Of a stretch of DNA of 64,000 nucleotides, positions 1 to 8,498 are shown piece by piece; position 1 is the stretch's first letter, and every line of letters begins with the position of its first letter. Source of the DNA: Methanorbis furvi (GTDB lineage: Archaea > Halobacteriota > Methanomicrobia > Methanomicrobiales > Methanocorpusculaceae). The stretch covers positions 248,001 to 312,000 of the forward strand of contig NZ_JAWDKA010000001.1 of assembly GCF_032714615.1 (NCBI RefSeq), given 5' to 3'. A program made the translations under genes and the position numbers. Under the pieces are notes generated by a model. The model was not told the DNA's origin and did not search any database. It saw nothing but the letters and a program-made list of their open reading frames with translations.

Positions 1-681
1 ACTCTTGTCCTTTGTTTCTATCATGATATTTGCATAGATGCCAAGCTGGCAGAGAGCATTCCACAAAATATCCGCGTCCGCCTCGCTGCAGTACGGCTCA
101 CCATGAAGAAGCGGCCACAGCTCCACGTTCCCGCCCGATGAAGAAGGCGGCGTTAAAAACCAGTAGAGATGAACAGCATGGCGTGCGGCCGCATCCATCT
201 TCAGAAGACTGTTTTTGATATCTCCCATGATCAACGATCGCGACGCAATCACAATATCATGTACTCCCGCCTCCTCAGGCGTTACATCCTCCCAACGTTT
301 GCGAATCTCCCGGATTGGCGGAGCATTCACCGTTACACGATAACGTTCCATCGCAACTCCCATCGGCTCTGAGGGTTCGACCGTTGTCACCAAACATCCT
401 GCAAGTGAAAGCGGCACAGCAAGAGTTCCCGGGCCCGCACCGATATCAAGAACTGAAGATCCTTTGGGAATCCCCATCTCTTCTATCTGCTTTTCGATTC
501 GTGACGGATCGCCTGAGATAACATTCTGGGAAAACCGATCAACCACACCCTGATCTGACCAGAATTTTCCGCCGCCCTCGCCCATCTTCTCCTTCTGCGC
601 AGTGGATCTGGCATGCTGCTCATCCCACAGACGGCAGTAGTCAATAGATGCCGGGGACTCCCCTGAAGTGTGAAAACTCAT
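1..681 (-). CDS. SAM-dependent methyltransferase, partial (runs off window start)
   Basis: Reading frame on the minus strand, open from an ATG at 681 to the window edge, so the C-terminus is missing. The N-terminus begins MSFHTSGESPASIDYCRLW. A class I SAM-binding motif I (VLDIGAGPGTLAVPLS) lies near residue 90, followed by an acidic strand-2 end (TVEPS). It is a close paralogue of the gene at 753-1586; both share the W-x-x-QH-A start region, the motif I segment and the LLKMDA...HLFWFL / HLYWFL block. The acceptor substrate is unknown. Adjacency to a metal/cofactor importer may hint at cofactor-related methylation, but that is inference. The tandem paralogues probably arose by duplication. 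Confidence 0.85.
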   Translation of the reverse strand, partial: MSFHTSGESPASIDYCRLWDEQHARSTAQKEKMGEGGGKFWSDQGVVDRFSQNVISGDPSRIEKQIEEMGIPKGSSVLDIGAGPGTLAVPLSLAGCLVTTVEPSEPMGVAMERYRVTVNAPPIREIRKRWEDVTPEEAGVHDIVIASRSLIMGDIKNSLLKMDAAARHAVHLYWFLTPPSSSGGNVELWPLLHGEPYCSEADADILWNALCQLGIYANIMIETKDKS

Positions 682-752
682 ACACTCTATACAAAGCGCT
701 GAGATGTAATCAAATATATCCAAGTATACCGAAAAAATCAATCAAAAATAAT

Positions 753-1586
753 TTACCAATGCGAATTTTTCTCCCACCAGATATGTGCCGTCTTCGAGAC
801 GCCGGAGATGCATAACTCAGCATCAGCAGCAATATGATCACGCACATACGCAGCGGCAATTTTTTGCTGCCACTCTTCCCTGATACACAACCTGCGGCAG
901 TAATGAGAAATGATCTCATCTTCTGCGGCAGTTCGCCGCTCCTTTTCTACATGCTCCACGAAAAGATTCGGATATATCCCAAGCTGACAGAGACAACTCC
1001 AGAGAAGATCAGCTCGAGGCTCAAACGCGAACTCGGTTCCATGCAGCTGCGGCCACAGAGCCGCATTCACCTCAGCCCATGACGGAGGGGAGAGAAACCA
1101 GAATAAATGAACTGTGTTCCGTGCGACCGCATCCATCTTCAGAAGAGAAGCACCGATATCATCCAGCCCGAGCGACAGCGAAGCTATCACAACATCGTAA
1201 TTTCCGATATCGGTTGCGTCCACATCCTCCCACCGGCAGGGTATCTCCTGAATTTCCGGGGCATGCATAATGTTCCGATACTCCTGCATTGCAGACCGCA
1301 TGTGTTTGGACGGTTCAACCGCTGTCACAAAGCATCCTGCACGTGAAAGCGGCACCGCAAGCGTGCCGGGACCGGCACCGATATCAAGAACAGAGGATCC
1401 TTTGGGAATCTGCATCCTCGCAAGCTGATTTTTGATCCTCGCACGATCCTTGTCAAACAAGCGGTCCAGAAAACGGCTGACGTTTTGGGAATCCTCCCAA
1501 AAACTTTTGCCGTCGCTAAAGATCTGTTTCTGGCGGTTGGCCGCCTCATGCTGTGCATTCCAGAGTGAAAGGTAGTCAACCGCCAT
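753..1586 (-). CDS. Class I SAM-dependent methyltransferase
   Basis: About 277 residues from the ATG at 1586 (MAVDYLSLWNAQHE). A TTG nine codons upstream would extend it but would overlap the end of the upstream gene, so the ATG is preferred. Motif I is VLDIGAGPGTLAVPLSRAG near residue 75, followed by TAVEPS, the usual acidic end of strand 2 that contacts the SAM ribose. The C-terminal half has no recognised acceptor domain. It lies 5 bases downstream of the binding-protein gene (1592-2776) in the same orientation and is probably co-transcribed with it. Paralogue of the truncated gene at 1-681. Family is secure; substrate unknown. Confidence 0.85.
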   Translation of the reverse strand: MAVDYLSLWNAQHEAANRQKQIFSDGKSFWEDSQNVSRFLDRLFDKDRARIKNQLARMQIPKGSSVLDIGAGPGTLAVPLSRAGCFVTAVEPSKHMRSAMQEYRNIMHAPEIQEIPCRWEDVDATDIGNYDVVIASLSLGLDDIGASLLKMDAVARNTVHLFWFLSPPSWAEVNAALWPQLHGTEFAFEPRADLLWSCLCQLGIYPNLFVEHVEKERRTAAEDEIISHYCRRLCIREEWQQKIAAAYVRDHIAADAELCISGVSKTAHIWWEKNSHW

Positions 1587-1591
1587 GATAG

Positions 1592-2776
1592 TTATCTCAG
1601 AGTTTTCTTCCAAACGAAGAGAGCTGTAGCCGCAAGACCTGCAAGCATGCCAAATATCGGGACCGAGGACTTCGTTTCGGCAGGCGTGGCTGCAGAAGTT
1701 TCTGACGTTGCATAGATCATCAGATCGTTCAGCTCAGCGTCTGTTAGATCATAGTGGAAGAACAGCGAGTAGAACTCCTTCACGCGGGTATCGATGTCGT
1801 ACTCGAACACATCAGGATACATCAGGTTCCCGATCCAGATCATCGACAGCAGCCGCTGAATCGACGGCGGTCCTCCCATCCAGTTGTGCGGACCGTTTGG
1901 CGCCTCATAGACATTGCCGTTCTGAACCGCAGAAAGCGTTCTCCACATGGGATCGTTCATGATCTTCTGATAGTAGGCATGATTGTCAGCATAGGAAACG
2001 ATGATGAAATCAGGATTCAGCTGCAGGATGTCCTCCATCGTATACCCGTCTCCGGTTCCGCTGCTGCTCGCAGATGTTGCCGCAAGATTTCTTCCGACAT
2101 AATCGATGACCTCGGCATGATACGAACCATTGCCAACCATCGAGACCGAGTTGCCGTCAATCGCAGTCACATAGATCAGAGATTTTTTGTCACTGCCGAT
2201 TGTTTTCATGCCGGAATCAAACTCGGCAAGAAGATCTGAGGTATACTTCGAAAGTCTCGTTCCCTGCTCAGGACGTGAGAGGAGCTCGCCGAGTTTTTCG
2301 TAGGAGCCAGGGATATCAGCAAGTTTGTTCTGCGTGACAAATGCAAACGAAACGCCGGTCTTTTTCTGAATATCATCAAGGTCCGGCTTCATGGTCTCCT
2401 TTGCCTCACCGATATCCAAGACCACATCAATGTTGAGGCGTTTGTTCAGCTCCATAATCGACTCAGGATTCATCGTCGAAGCCTTCGATCCATAGAACTG
2501 GCCGGTCACCGGCAGACTCAGAAGCCGTGTATCAACATACTTTTTCTGGATGTCGGAAAACTCGCTTGAAACACTGACAAACAGATCAGGGTCAAGAGAG
2601 TAGAGTACAATCTGTGCGAGCGGGCCGGACGGCGACACCGCATCAATCTCGACCGGCAGCGTAATCTGCCGGCCGACATCATCAACAAACTCCCTGGTCT
2701 CCTCAGCAGCCGCAGCACCGACAAATGCCGCAGCGACGAGAAGGATCAGGACGAAAATTATTCCACCATTTCTCAT
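1592..2776 (-). CDS. ABC transporter substrate-binding protein (metal-chelate/cobalamin type)
   Basis: 394 residues. An N-terminal signal peptide (hydrophobic residues 5-24 ending GAAAA) is followed by the PBP opening FVDDVGRQITLPVEID, typical of BtuF/FhuD-like binding proteins. The C-terminus has a Ser/Thr/Pro-rich stretch, a hydrophobic segment (GMLAGLAATALFVW) and KKTLR, an archaeal cell-surface membrane anchor. It would capture the ligand outside the cell for the permease and ATPase encoded upstream (3726-4907, 2926-3729). The ligand (iron chelate, cobamide or other) cannot be read from sequence. The start ATG has a strong Shine-Dalgarno (GGGAGGTG) and a separate TATA box with a structured leader, so it may be transcribed apart from the ATPase-permease pair. 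Confidence 0.88.
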   Translation of the reverse strand: MRNGGIIFVLILLVAAAFVGAAAAEETREFVDDVGRQITLPVEIDAVSPSGPLAQIVLYSLDPDLFVSVSSEFSDIQKKYVDTRLLSLPVTGQFYGSKASTMNPESIMELNKRLNIDVVLDIGEAKETMKPDLDDIQKKTGVSFAFVTQNKLADIPGSYEKLGELLSRPEQGTRLSKYTSDLLAEFDSGMKTIGSDKKSLIYVTAIDGNSVSMVGNGSYHAEVIDYVGRNLAATSASSSGTGDGYTMEDILQLNPDFIIVSYADNHAYYQKIMNDPMWRTLSAVQNGNVYEAPNGPHNWMGGPPSIQRLLSMIWIGNLMYPDVFEYDIDTRVKEFYSLFFHYDLTDAELNDLMIYATSETSAATPAETKSSVPIFGMLAGLAATALFVWKKTLR

Positions 2777-2805
2777 TCATACACCTCCCAAACCCGGGAT
2801 GGTTA

Positions 2806-2850
2806 AGCCGGACTTCTGATGGGCTGCTCTTCCCTCCGAAGCGGCTACAG
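2806..2850 (-). promoter_or_regulatory. Structured 5' leader hairpin before binding-protein gene
   Basis: On the minus strand the leader contains AGCCG-CTTC, a 21-base loop, GAAG-TC-CGGCT: a nine-base-pair stem with a two-base bulge. A TATA-like element (TTATATTTTATAG, about 2869-2881) would place the transcript start near 2850, so the hairpin would sit at the RNA 5' end, about 30 bases before the Shine-Dalgarno. It could be an RNA regulator or just a stabilising stem. It was not recognised as a known riboswitch. Confidence 0.4.
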
Positions 2851-2925
2851 CTACTATTTGACGGCACTCTATAAAATATAATAACTCACCCCAGTGGGAA
2901 AGTAAAATAGAAAAATTTAACAAAA

Positions 2926-3729
2926 TCACTCATGCTTTCCAACACCGCCATCAATCGGGATGCAGAGTTTGTGGCGGCGGGAGCCATATGCGTAATTTTC
3001 TATGTGAACGTCCACGCCATAGACGTTTTTGATCAGCTGCGCGTCCAGCACTTTCTCCGGCGCCCCATCAGCGATCACTCGTCCGCCATGGATCATCAGC
3101 GTCCGGTTTGCGTACAAAAATGCATGATCCGGATTGTGTGTGGAAAGGATGATGAGATATCCCTCTTTTGCAAGATCCGATATCCGACACATCACCCGGA
3201 ACTGGTTGCCGTAATCAAGGTTCGCGGTCGGCTCATCCATGATGAGAATTTTCGCTTTCTGCACAAGTGCCCGTGCGATTAAGGCGAGCTGGCGTTCACC
3301 TCCGCTGATCTCACCATAACCCGCATTCCGAAGGTGGCCGATGCCGAGACTTTCCATCGCCAGATATGCTTCATCGATGTGTTTCTGATTGGGTGCTGCA
3401 AGCAGATTCACCTGATTGGTCAGGCCCATCAGAACGACGTCGAGGACCGTGTAGTTGAACACCGGATGTGTTGACTGCGGAATGTAGGCGATATGTTTTG
3501 CGATCTGTTTGTGATCGAGAGTTTTGATATCAACACCATTCAGCCGAATGGTGCCCTGATAATTTCTGAGAAATCCGAGAATGCACCGAAACATCGTACT
3601 TTTGCCGACACCGTTCGGGCCAAGCACGGCAAGAAGATCTCCTTCTGCAACCGAGAAGGAGATATCGTTTAACACCTGTCGCGAACTTTTGCTGTAGGCA
3701 AAGCAGAGGTCTGCAACCTCAAGATTCAT
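2926..3729 (-). CDS. ABC transporter ATP-binding protein (FecE/BtuD-like)
   Basis: 267 residues. Walker A is GPNGVGKST (about residues 37-45), the Q-loop is AYIPQSTHPV, the ABC signature is ISGGERQLALIARAL, Walker B is ILIMDEP and the H-loop is LSTHNPDH. The order and length fit the ATPase of FecCD-type importers for iron chelates, cobalamin or related metal complexes. Its start overlaps the stop of the upstream permease by four bases (ATGA), so the two are translationally coupled. It energises uptake at the cytoplasmic face. Substrate is unresolved. Confidence 0.93.
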   Translation of the reverse strand: MNLEVADLCFAYSKSSRQVLNDISFSVAEGDLLAVLGPNGVGKSTMFRCILGFLRNYQGTIRLNGVDIKTLDHKQIAKHIAYIPQSTHPVFNYTVLDVVLMGLTNQVNLLAAPNQKHIDEAYLAMESLGIGHLRNAGYGEISGGERQLALIARALVQKAKILIMDEPTANLDYGNQFRVMCRISDLAKEGYLIILSTHNPDHAFLYANRTLMIHGGRVIADGAPEKVLDAQLIKNVYGVDVHIENYAYGSRRHKLCIPIDGGVGKHE

Positions 3730-4907
3730 GATCGTTTTCCTCCCATCATCAGCAAGTACGCGAATATTGGTGCGCCGACAAATGCCGTGAGAATTCCGAG
3801 AGGGACTTCGGTGCTGGCGATCGTTCGCGAGAAGTCGTCCACGAGTAAAAGAAATGCTGCTCCCATAACAATGGACGCAGGAATAATTCTTCGGTAGTCG
3901 TAGCCGAAGACCATGCGGGAAAAGTGCGGAATGACGAGGCCCACCCAGCCGATGATGCCGGAGATGGAAACCGATACGGCAGTCACGAGTGTTGCACAGA
4001 TGATCACAACAAGTCTGAGCATGTTGGTGTTGATACCCATGCTTCGTGCTTCATCCTCGCCGAGCGTCAGCACATTCATTCTCCAGCGAAGCAGATACAA
4101 CGGGATAAGTCCGAGAAGAATAACGGTTCCTGCGAAGTAGACGTCATCCATGGTGACGCCGGCAAGACTCCCCATAAGCCAGTAGGTGATTGCCGGCAGC
4201 TGATCATTGGTGTCGGCGACGAGTTTGATGTAGGAGGTGGCAGCAGAAAAGAGGCTGCCGATGAGAATTCCGGCAAGCACCATGCTCAGGGTTGCAGATC
4301 CTTTCGTAAGGCGGCTTATGAGATATGCGGCACCGACCGCAATGAGGCCGCCGACAAAGGCGAGGCTGGTGATTGCTCCCGTTCCAAGGTAAAAGTAAAT
4401 GGCAACCGCTGCGCCAAAGCCCGCACCCGCCGAAGCTCCAAGAATGTCAGGTGAGACGAGCGGGTTCTGAAACATTCCCTGATATGCAGCACCTGCGGTT
4501 GAAAGAGCTGCGCCGACAAGAAGTGCCGCAAGAATTCTCGGGAGCCGGATGTTGAAGATAACACTGTAAGTTGCAAAGTCAATAGTGCCCGAGCCCGGCA
4601 GAATCTGTGAGATGAGATCCAAAATTTCTGAGAGCATTGCAGATGACAGCCAGAGAATTCCTGAAAGCGGAGAGAGCAGGGGAATAATCGAGAGAAGTGC
4701 ATTCACATTCTCAACTGCGGCTTCTCCGGCAGAGTAGAATGCAGAAAGAAAAATCAGTACGACGTCGGCGATGTCAAGTGAGTATCTGCCGACAGAAAAC
4801 GAGATGATGATGCAGGCAACTGCGGCAAGTATCAGAAGAACGAACCTGAGCCGGTAGTTCGGCAGTCTCCTTTCGGTTTCCTGAGATGAGGGAACTGCAT
4901 CAGCCAT
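3726..4907 (-). CDS. FecCD-family ABC transporter permease
   Basis: 393 residues, strongly hydrophobic. Family hallmarks include RLPRILAALLVGAALSTAG and the following GAAYQGMFQNPLVSPDILG, GEDEARSMGIN (the ATPase-coupling region) and GWVGLVIPHFSRMVFG. These identify a permease of the BtuC/FhuB/FecCD family. Compared with BtuC (about 326 residues), the protein is longer because the first extracytoplasmic loop (about residues 50-110) carries an insertion with two additional hydrophobic stretches. It is translationally coupled to the ATPase. The start ATG at 4907 is preceded by an A/T-rich promoter region. Confidence 0.93.
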   Translation of the reverse strand: MADAVPSSQETERRLPNYRLRFVLLILAAVACIIISFSVGRYSLDIADVVLIFLSAFYSAGEAAVENVNALLSIIPLLSPLSGILWLSSAMLSEILDLISQILPGSGTIDFATYSVIFNIRLPRILAALLVGAALSTAGAAYQGMFQNPLVSPDILGASAGAGFGAAVAIYFYLGTGAITSLAFVGGLIAVGAAYLISRLTKGSATLSMVLAGILIGSLFSAATSYIKLVADTNDQLPAITYWLMGSLAGVTMDDVYFAGTVILLGLIPLYLLRWRMNVLTLGEDEARSMGINTNMLRLVVIICATLVTAVSVSISGIIGWVGLVIPHFSRMVFGYDYRRIIPASIVMGAAFLLLVDDFSRTIASTEVPLGILTAFVGAPIFAYLLMMGGKRS

Positions 4908-5034
4908 ATGTGTGTACTGATTGTCTTTTTAGATATGATTAAATCTCTTGAATCATATCAGATTTGTTAACTATATGCCATTAACGGATCACAGTATTGA
5001 AAAGGGTGAACGCGGGGATTGCAAAAAAATGTGG

Positions 5035-5064
5035 CGTTGCCAATAAACGAAGTTATGGGCAAAG
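5035..5064. repeat. Fragment of outer arm of palindromic repeat family 1
   Basis: CCAATAAACGAAGTTATGGG followed by CAAAG nearly matches the far right arm of the repeat at 18824-19080 (CCAATAAACGAATTTATGGG then CAAAG). It provides the C-terminal KLCP-stop of the overlapping binding-protein gene. Confidence 0.55.
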
Positions 5065-6057
5065 TTTCTCTCTTCTCAAAACTACCAGACCAAAAACCGC
5101 CGCGGTCAGCAGGACACCCGCACCGAAACCTGATGCCTGCGGGGTTGCGGCCGGTTCTTCAGACGTCGCAGGATACATGACTGCGATGAGATCGTCCAGT
5201 GCGTCAACAATTCTCGGGCCGCCGCGGTCAAAGATGTCTGAGTCCATCACATACACGCGATTATTTTTCACTGCGGAGAGTGAGGAGAGGCGGGGATCGG
5301 TCATGATGGATTTTTTCAAAATATTTTCTCCTTTCTCTCCCATGCCTGCACCCGAGTCAACGAGAATAATGTCCGGGTCGGTGATCAAAAGATGTTCAAG
5401 ATTCACAATTCCCCAGCCGTCAACCTCGGGAAAGGCATTTTCCCCGCCGGCACGCATGATGAGTTCATTCTGAAACGTGTGAACGCCTGAGACCCAGTAC
5501 GGATCACTGCTCATGAGGTGCGTGACGGTCAGCTTTTCTCCAGCAGTTATTTTCTCAGCAGCAGCGTCAAGCCGCTGCTGCATGGAATCAATCAGACTTT
5601 CGGCTGCGGCAGAGGTGTTGGTCGCATTCCCGATGCGGCGCATTGAGCTGAAGGTTCCTTCAACACTGTCAGGGTTGAGAACGAGAACTGTGTAGCCGAG
5701 CTTACGGAGATGAGCGATGTTGTCCTCGCCGTTGATCGCATTTGCAAGAATGAGATCAGGATTGAGGGCAACAATTTTTTCGACGTTGATTGATGACACT
5801 CCGCTCACAATGGATTTTGTTTTTGCCGCCTCGGGATAGTTACAGTACTCGGTCACGCCTGCAACCTTGTCGTCAAGGTCAAGGGCAAACAAAATTTCCG
5901 TGTTGGACGGGCCAAGAGAGACAATTGTTTCCGGAACGGCTGAGATCTCTGAGGTGTAACCGGAGTCGTCCGTTATGGTGACGGGAGACCATCCGGCAGC
6001 TGCGGCTGAACCGCAGAGGAGAACGAGAAGGAGGAGGGAGAGCAGGAGACGCTTCAT
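5053..6057 (-). CDS. Second ABC transporter substrate-binding protein (BtuF-like)
   Basis: 334 residues. Signal peptide MKRLLLSLLLLVLLCGSAAAA, then ITDDSGYTSEISAVPETIVSLGPSNTE split over the typical BtuF/FhuD opening, with LNPDLILA and TDPDIILVDSG as lobe-joining motifs. The C-terminus has a Thr/Pro linker, a hydrophobic anchor (FGAGVLLTAAVFGLVVL) and RREKLCP. It lies upstream of the permease and is a second candidate ligand receptor for the same transporter. It is only distantly similar to the other binding protein, so the pair may bind different ligands. The last codons and stop lie in a fragment of a palindromic repeat (5035-5064). Confidence 0.88.
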   Translation of the reverse strand: MKRLLLSLLLLVLLCGSAAAAGWSPVTITDDSGYTSEISAVPETIVSLGPSNTEILFALDLDDKVAGVTEYCNYPEAAKTKSIVSGVSSINVEKIVALNPDLILANAINGEDNIAHLRKLGYTVLVLNPDSVEGTFSSMRRIGNATNTSAAAESLIDSMQQRLDAAAEKITAGEKLTVTHLMSSDPYWVSGVHTFQNELIMRAGGENAFPEVDGWGIVNLEHLLITDPDIILVDSGAGMGEKGENILKKSIMTDPRLSSLSAVKNNRVYVMDSDIFDRGGPRIVDALDDLIAVMYPATSEEPAATPQASGFGAGVLLTAAVFGLVVLRREKLCP

Positions 6058-6189
6058 TGCAGTATAATCATTTCATTTGAATTATATTCAATTATTCTGT
6101 TCAGTGGTGTATGATGCCGCACGCGATGAAACGAAATGATAAAAAAACCCGAAGGCCCCCTAAAAAAATGTTGTATGATTGGATTCAGA

Positions 6190-8271
6190 TTACATTGCGA
6201 AAGCAAGAATGACCGGCACGAACACCAGTGCAATCATGCTCATCAGCTTAATCAGAATGTTTAATGCAGGTCCGGAAGTGTCCTTGAACGGGTCACCAAC
6301 AGTGTCACCGACAACTGCTGCCTTGTGAGCATCAGAGCCTTTGCCGCCGTAGTTACCAAGTTCAATGTACTTCTTTGCATTGTCCCATGCTCCTCCGGAG
6401 TTTGCCATGGTAAGTGCAAGAAGAACGCCCGTGACAAGTGCTCCAACAAGGAGACCGCCGAGTGCAAGAGGACCGAGAATCAGACCAACAATGATCGGTG
6501 CAAGGATTGCAATAACGCCCGGCAGAATCATCTTGTGAATTGCGGAGTCGGTTGCAATAGCAACTGCGGACGTGTAGTCCGGCTCTGCAGTACCTTCCAT
6601 CAGACCTTTGATCTCTTTGAACTGGCGGCGGACTTCGACCACAATCTTCTGTGCTGCCTGACCAACTGCGGTCATGGTAAGCGCGGAGAAGAGGAACGGA
6701 AGCATGCCACCAATCAGCATACCGATAAACACATTGGTGTCTAAGATATCGATTGCCTCAAGGCCGACTGCGGTTGCGTATGCACTGAAGAGAGCGAGAG
6801 CGGTGAGTGCGGCTGAGCCGATTGCAAATCCTTTACCGATTGCTGCAGTGGTGTTTCCGACTGCATCAAGGGTGTCGGTGATCTCACGAACCTCTTTGGG
6901 CTGGTGGGACATCTCTGCAATACCTCCGGCATTGTCTGCGACAGGGCCATATGCATCAACTGCGAGGGTAAGACCAAGAGTGGACAGCATACCAACCGCT
7001 GCAATACCGATACCGTACATGCCTGCGAAGTAGTAGGCAACATAGGTTGCGGCTGCAATGATCAGAACCGGCCAGACGGTGGACTCCATTCCCTTTGCAA
7101 AACCATTAATTATGTTGGTTGCTGCTCCGGTCTGACAGGACTCGGAGATTGCCTTCGTTGGTTTGTAGTCAAAGGAGGTGTAGTACTCGGTGATCAGACC
7201 GATACCAAATCCTGCGACAAGACCGGCGATGGTTGCAAACCAGATACCCATACCAAAGGATCCGCCAATAAGGTTGGAGGTCAGGAAGTAGGTTGCAATA
7301 ACAGAGATGACCAGTGCAATGACGGTTCCCGTGTTGAATGCTTTGTGGATTGCGGAGTTTTCATTCTTCTTGGTTCGAACAAACAGAGTTCCAACAGCTG
7401 CTGCGATGATACCAAATGCGGAGATCAGCATCGGCAGAAGAATGACATTCAGTGCATCGACGTTCTCACCAAAGAGCGTGGTGGCAAAGGTTGCGCCGAC
7501 AATACCGAGAGCCATGGATGCAACGATCGAACCCACATAGGACTCGAACAGGTCAGCACCCATACCTGCGACGTCACCGACGTTGTCACCGACGTTGTCT
7601 GCAACGACTGCCGGGTTGCGGGGATCATCTTCAGGGATGCCTGCTTCGACTTTGCCGACAAGGTCAGCACCAACGTCAGCTGCTTTGGTAAAGATACCGC
7701 CGCCGACACGGGCGAAGAGTGCAACAGAGGATGCACCAAAACCGAATGCCGCCATGTTGGAGACAACAGTGTTGACGGTTGCAATGTCGCCGAATCCGCC
7801 GAAGATGGCGATTAAAGCGAGGAACACTGCAGAGGTTCCAAGAAGACCAAGTCCGACCACGGTCATACCCATGACGGATCCGCTTGCAAAGGAAACTTTG
7901 ACTGCTGCAGCAATACCGCGCTTTGCAGCATTGGTAGTTCTTACGTTTGCCTTGGTTGCACTGTGCATACCAACGTATCCTGCTGCTGAGGAGAGGACTG
8001 CACCGATAACATATGCCGGTGCGGCCCAGATGCTCAGACTGTCGTCAGTCACAAAGGAAAGAGCGACAAGGATGACCGCGATAATAACAACAAAGGCTCC
8101 GATTGCACGATACTGACGGTTCAGGAAGACCATTGCGCCAAGGTGAATGGCTGCAGCGATCTTCTGCATCATCTCATCGCCTGTTCCCTCTTTCTTCACC
8201 ACGGAGTAAGAGTAGAGTGCGAAGAGAAGGCCGATAACGGCACATATTGGAGCGAGATAGATCAGATCCAT
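6190..8271 (-). CDS. hppA: Membrane-bound K+-dependent pyrophosphatase (ion-pumping)
   Basis: About 693 residues and roughly 16 membrane segments. Pyrophosphate hydrolysis is coupled to H+ or Na+ export across the membrane. The signature region is present: [20 protein letters not shown], then [20 protein letters not shown], and near the C-terminus a second acidic set ([14 protein letters not shown]). The GNTTAA motif (codons at 6841-6858) has Ala where K+-independent enzymes have Lys, which predicts potassium dependence. Whether it pumps Na+ or H+ needs assay. ATG at 8271 is chosen; a TTG three codons upstream is possible. The leader folds TCCGG-TTTA-CCGGA right at the GGAGG ribosome site (8284-8300), which might modulate initiation. 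Confidence 0.95.
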   Translation of the reverse strand: MDLIYLAPICAVIGLLFALYSYSVVKKEGTGDEMMQKIAAAIHLGAMVFLNRQYRAIGAFVVIIAVILVALSFVTDDSLSIWAAPAYVIGAVLSSAAGYVGMHSATKANVRTTNAAKRGIAAAVKVSFASGSVMGMTVVGLGLLGTSAVFLALIAIFGGFGDIATVNTVVSNMAAFGFGASSVALFARVGGGIFTKAADVGADLVGKVEAGIPEDDPRNPAVVADNVGDNVGDVAGMGADLFESYVGSIVASMALGIVGATFATTLFGENVDALNVILLPMLISAFGIIAAAVGTLFVRTKKNENSAIHKAFNTGTVIALVISVIATYFLTSNLIGGSFGMGIWFATIAGLVAGFGIGLITEYYTSFDYKPTKAISESCQTGAATNIINGFAKGMESTVWPVLIIAAATYVAYYFAGMYGIGIAAVGMLSTLGLTLAVDAYGPVADNAGGIAEMSHQPKEVREITDTLDAVGNTTAAIGKGFAIGSAALTALALFSAYATAVGLEAIDILDTNVFIGMLIGGMLPFLFSALTMTAVGQAAQKIVVEVRRQFKEIKGLMEGTAEPDYTSAVAIATDSAIHKMILPGVIAILAPIIVGLILGPLALGGLLVGALVTGVLLALTMANSGGAWDNAKKYIELGNYGGKGSDAHKAAVVGDTVGDPFKDTSGPALNILIKLMSMIALVFVPVILAFAM

Positions 8272-8280
8272 AAGAATCAA

Positions 8281-8498
8281 AAACCTCCGGTAAACCGGAT
8301 TGGTTTCTCTCTATAGTACAGGACAGACAACCTAATAATACTACTGTAAATAGAGTTTGTGGTGGAGACAAAAACATCTGCGTACGAAATGGTTTCGATT
8401 ATTGACGAATGAAGAGCGCAGGGGGGATGTTTTGATTCACGAACCTCCCACGATTCGCATGCCTTTCACACGCCGTTCTGTCGTGTTTAACTCCTTTT
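8281..8498. other. Intergenic region with hppA promoter and leader
   Basis: No gene. The right-hand end of hppA has the leader hairpin at 8284-8300, and the rest is unremarkable. The last codons of the next gene (8520-8545) resemble the end of palindromic repeat family 1 (TTCTGTTTTTCCGTGGG). Confidence 0.5.

Noticed and set aside
7000-7815. Long plus-strand frames antisense to the pyrophosphatase
   Set aside because: Shadows of a strongly biased membrane-protein sequence; low-complexity, no motif.
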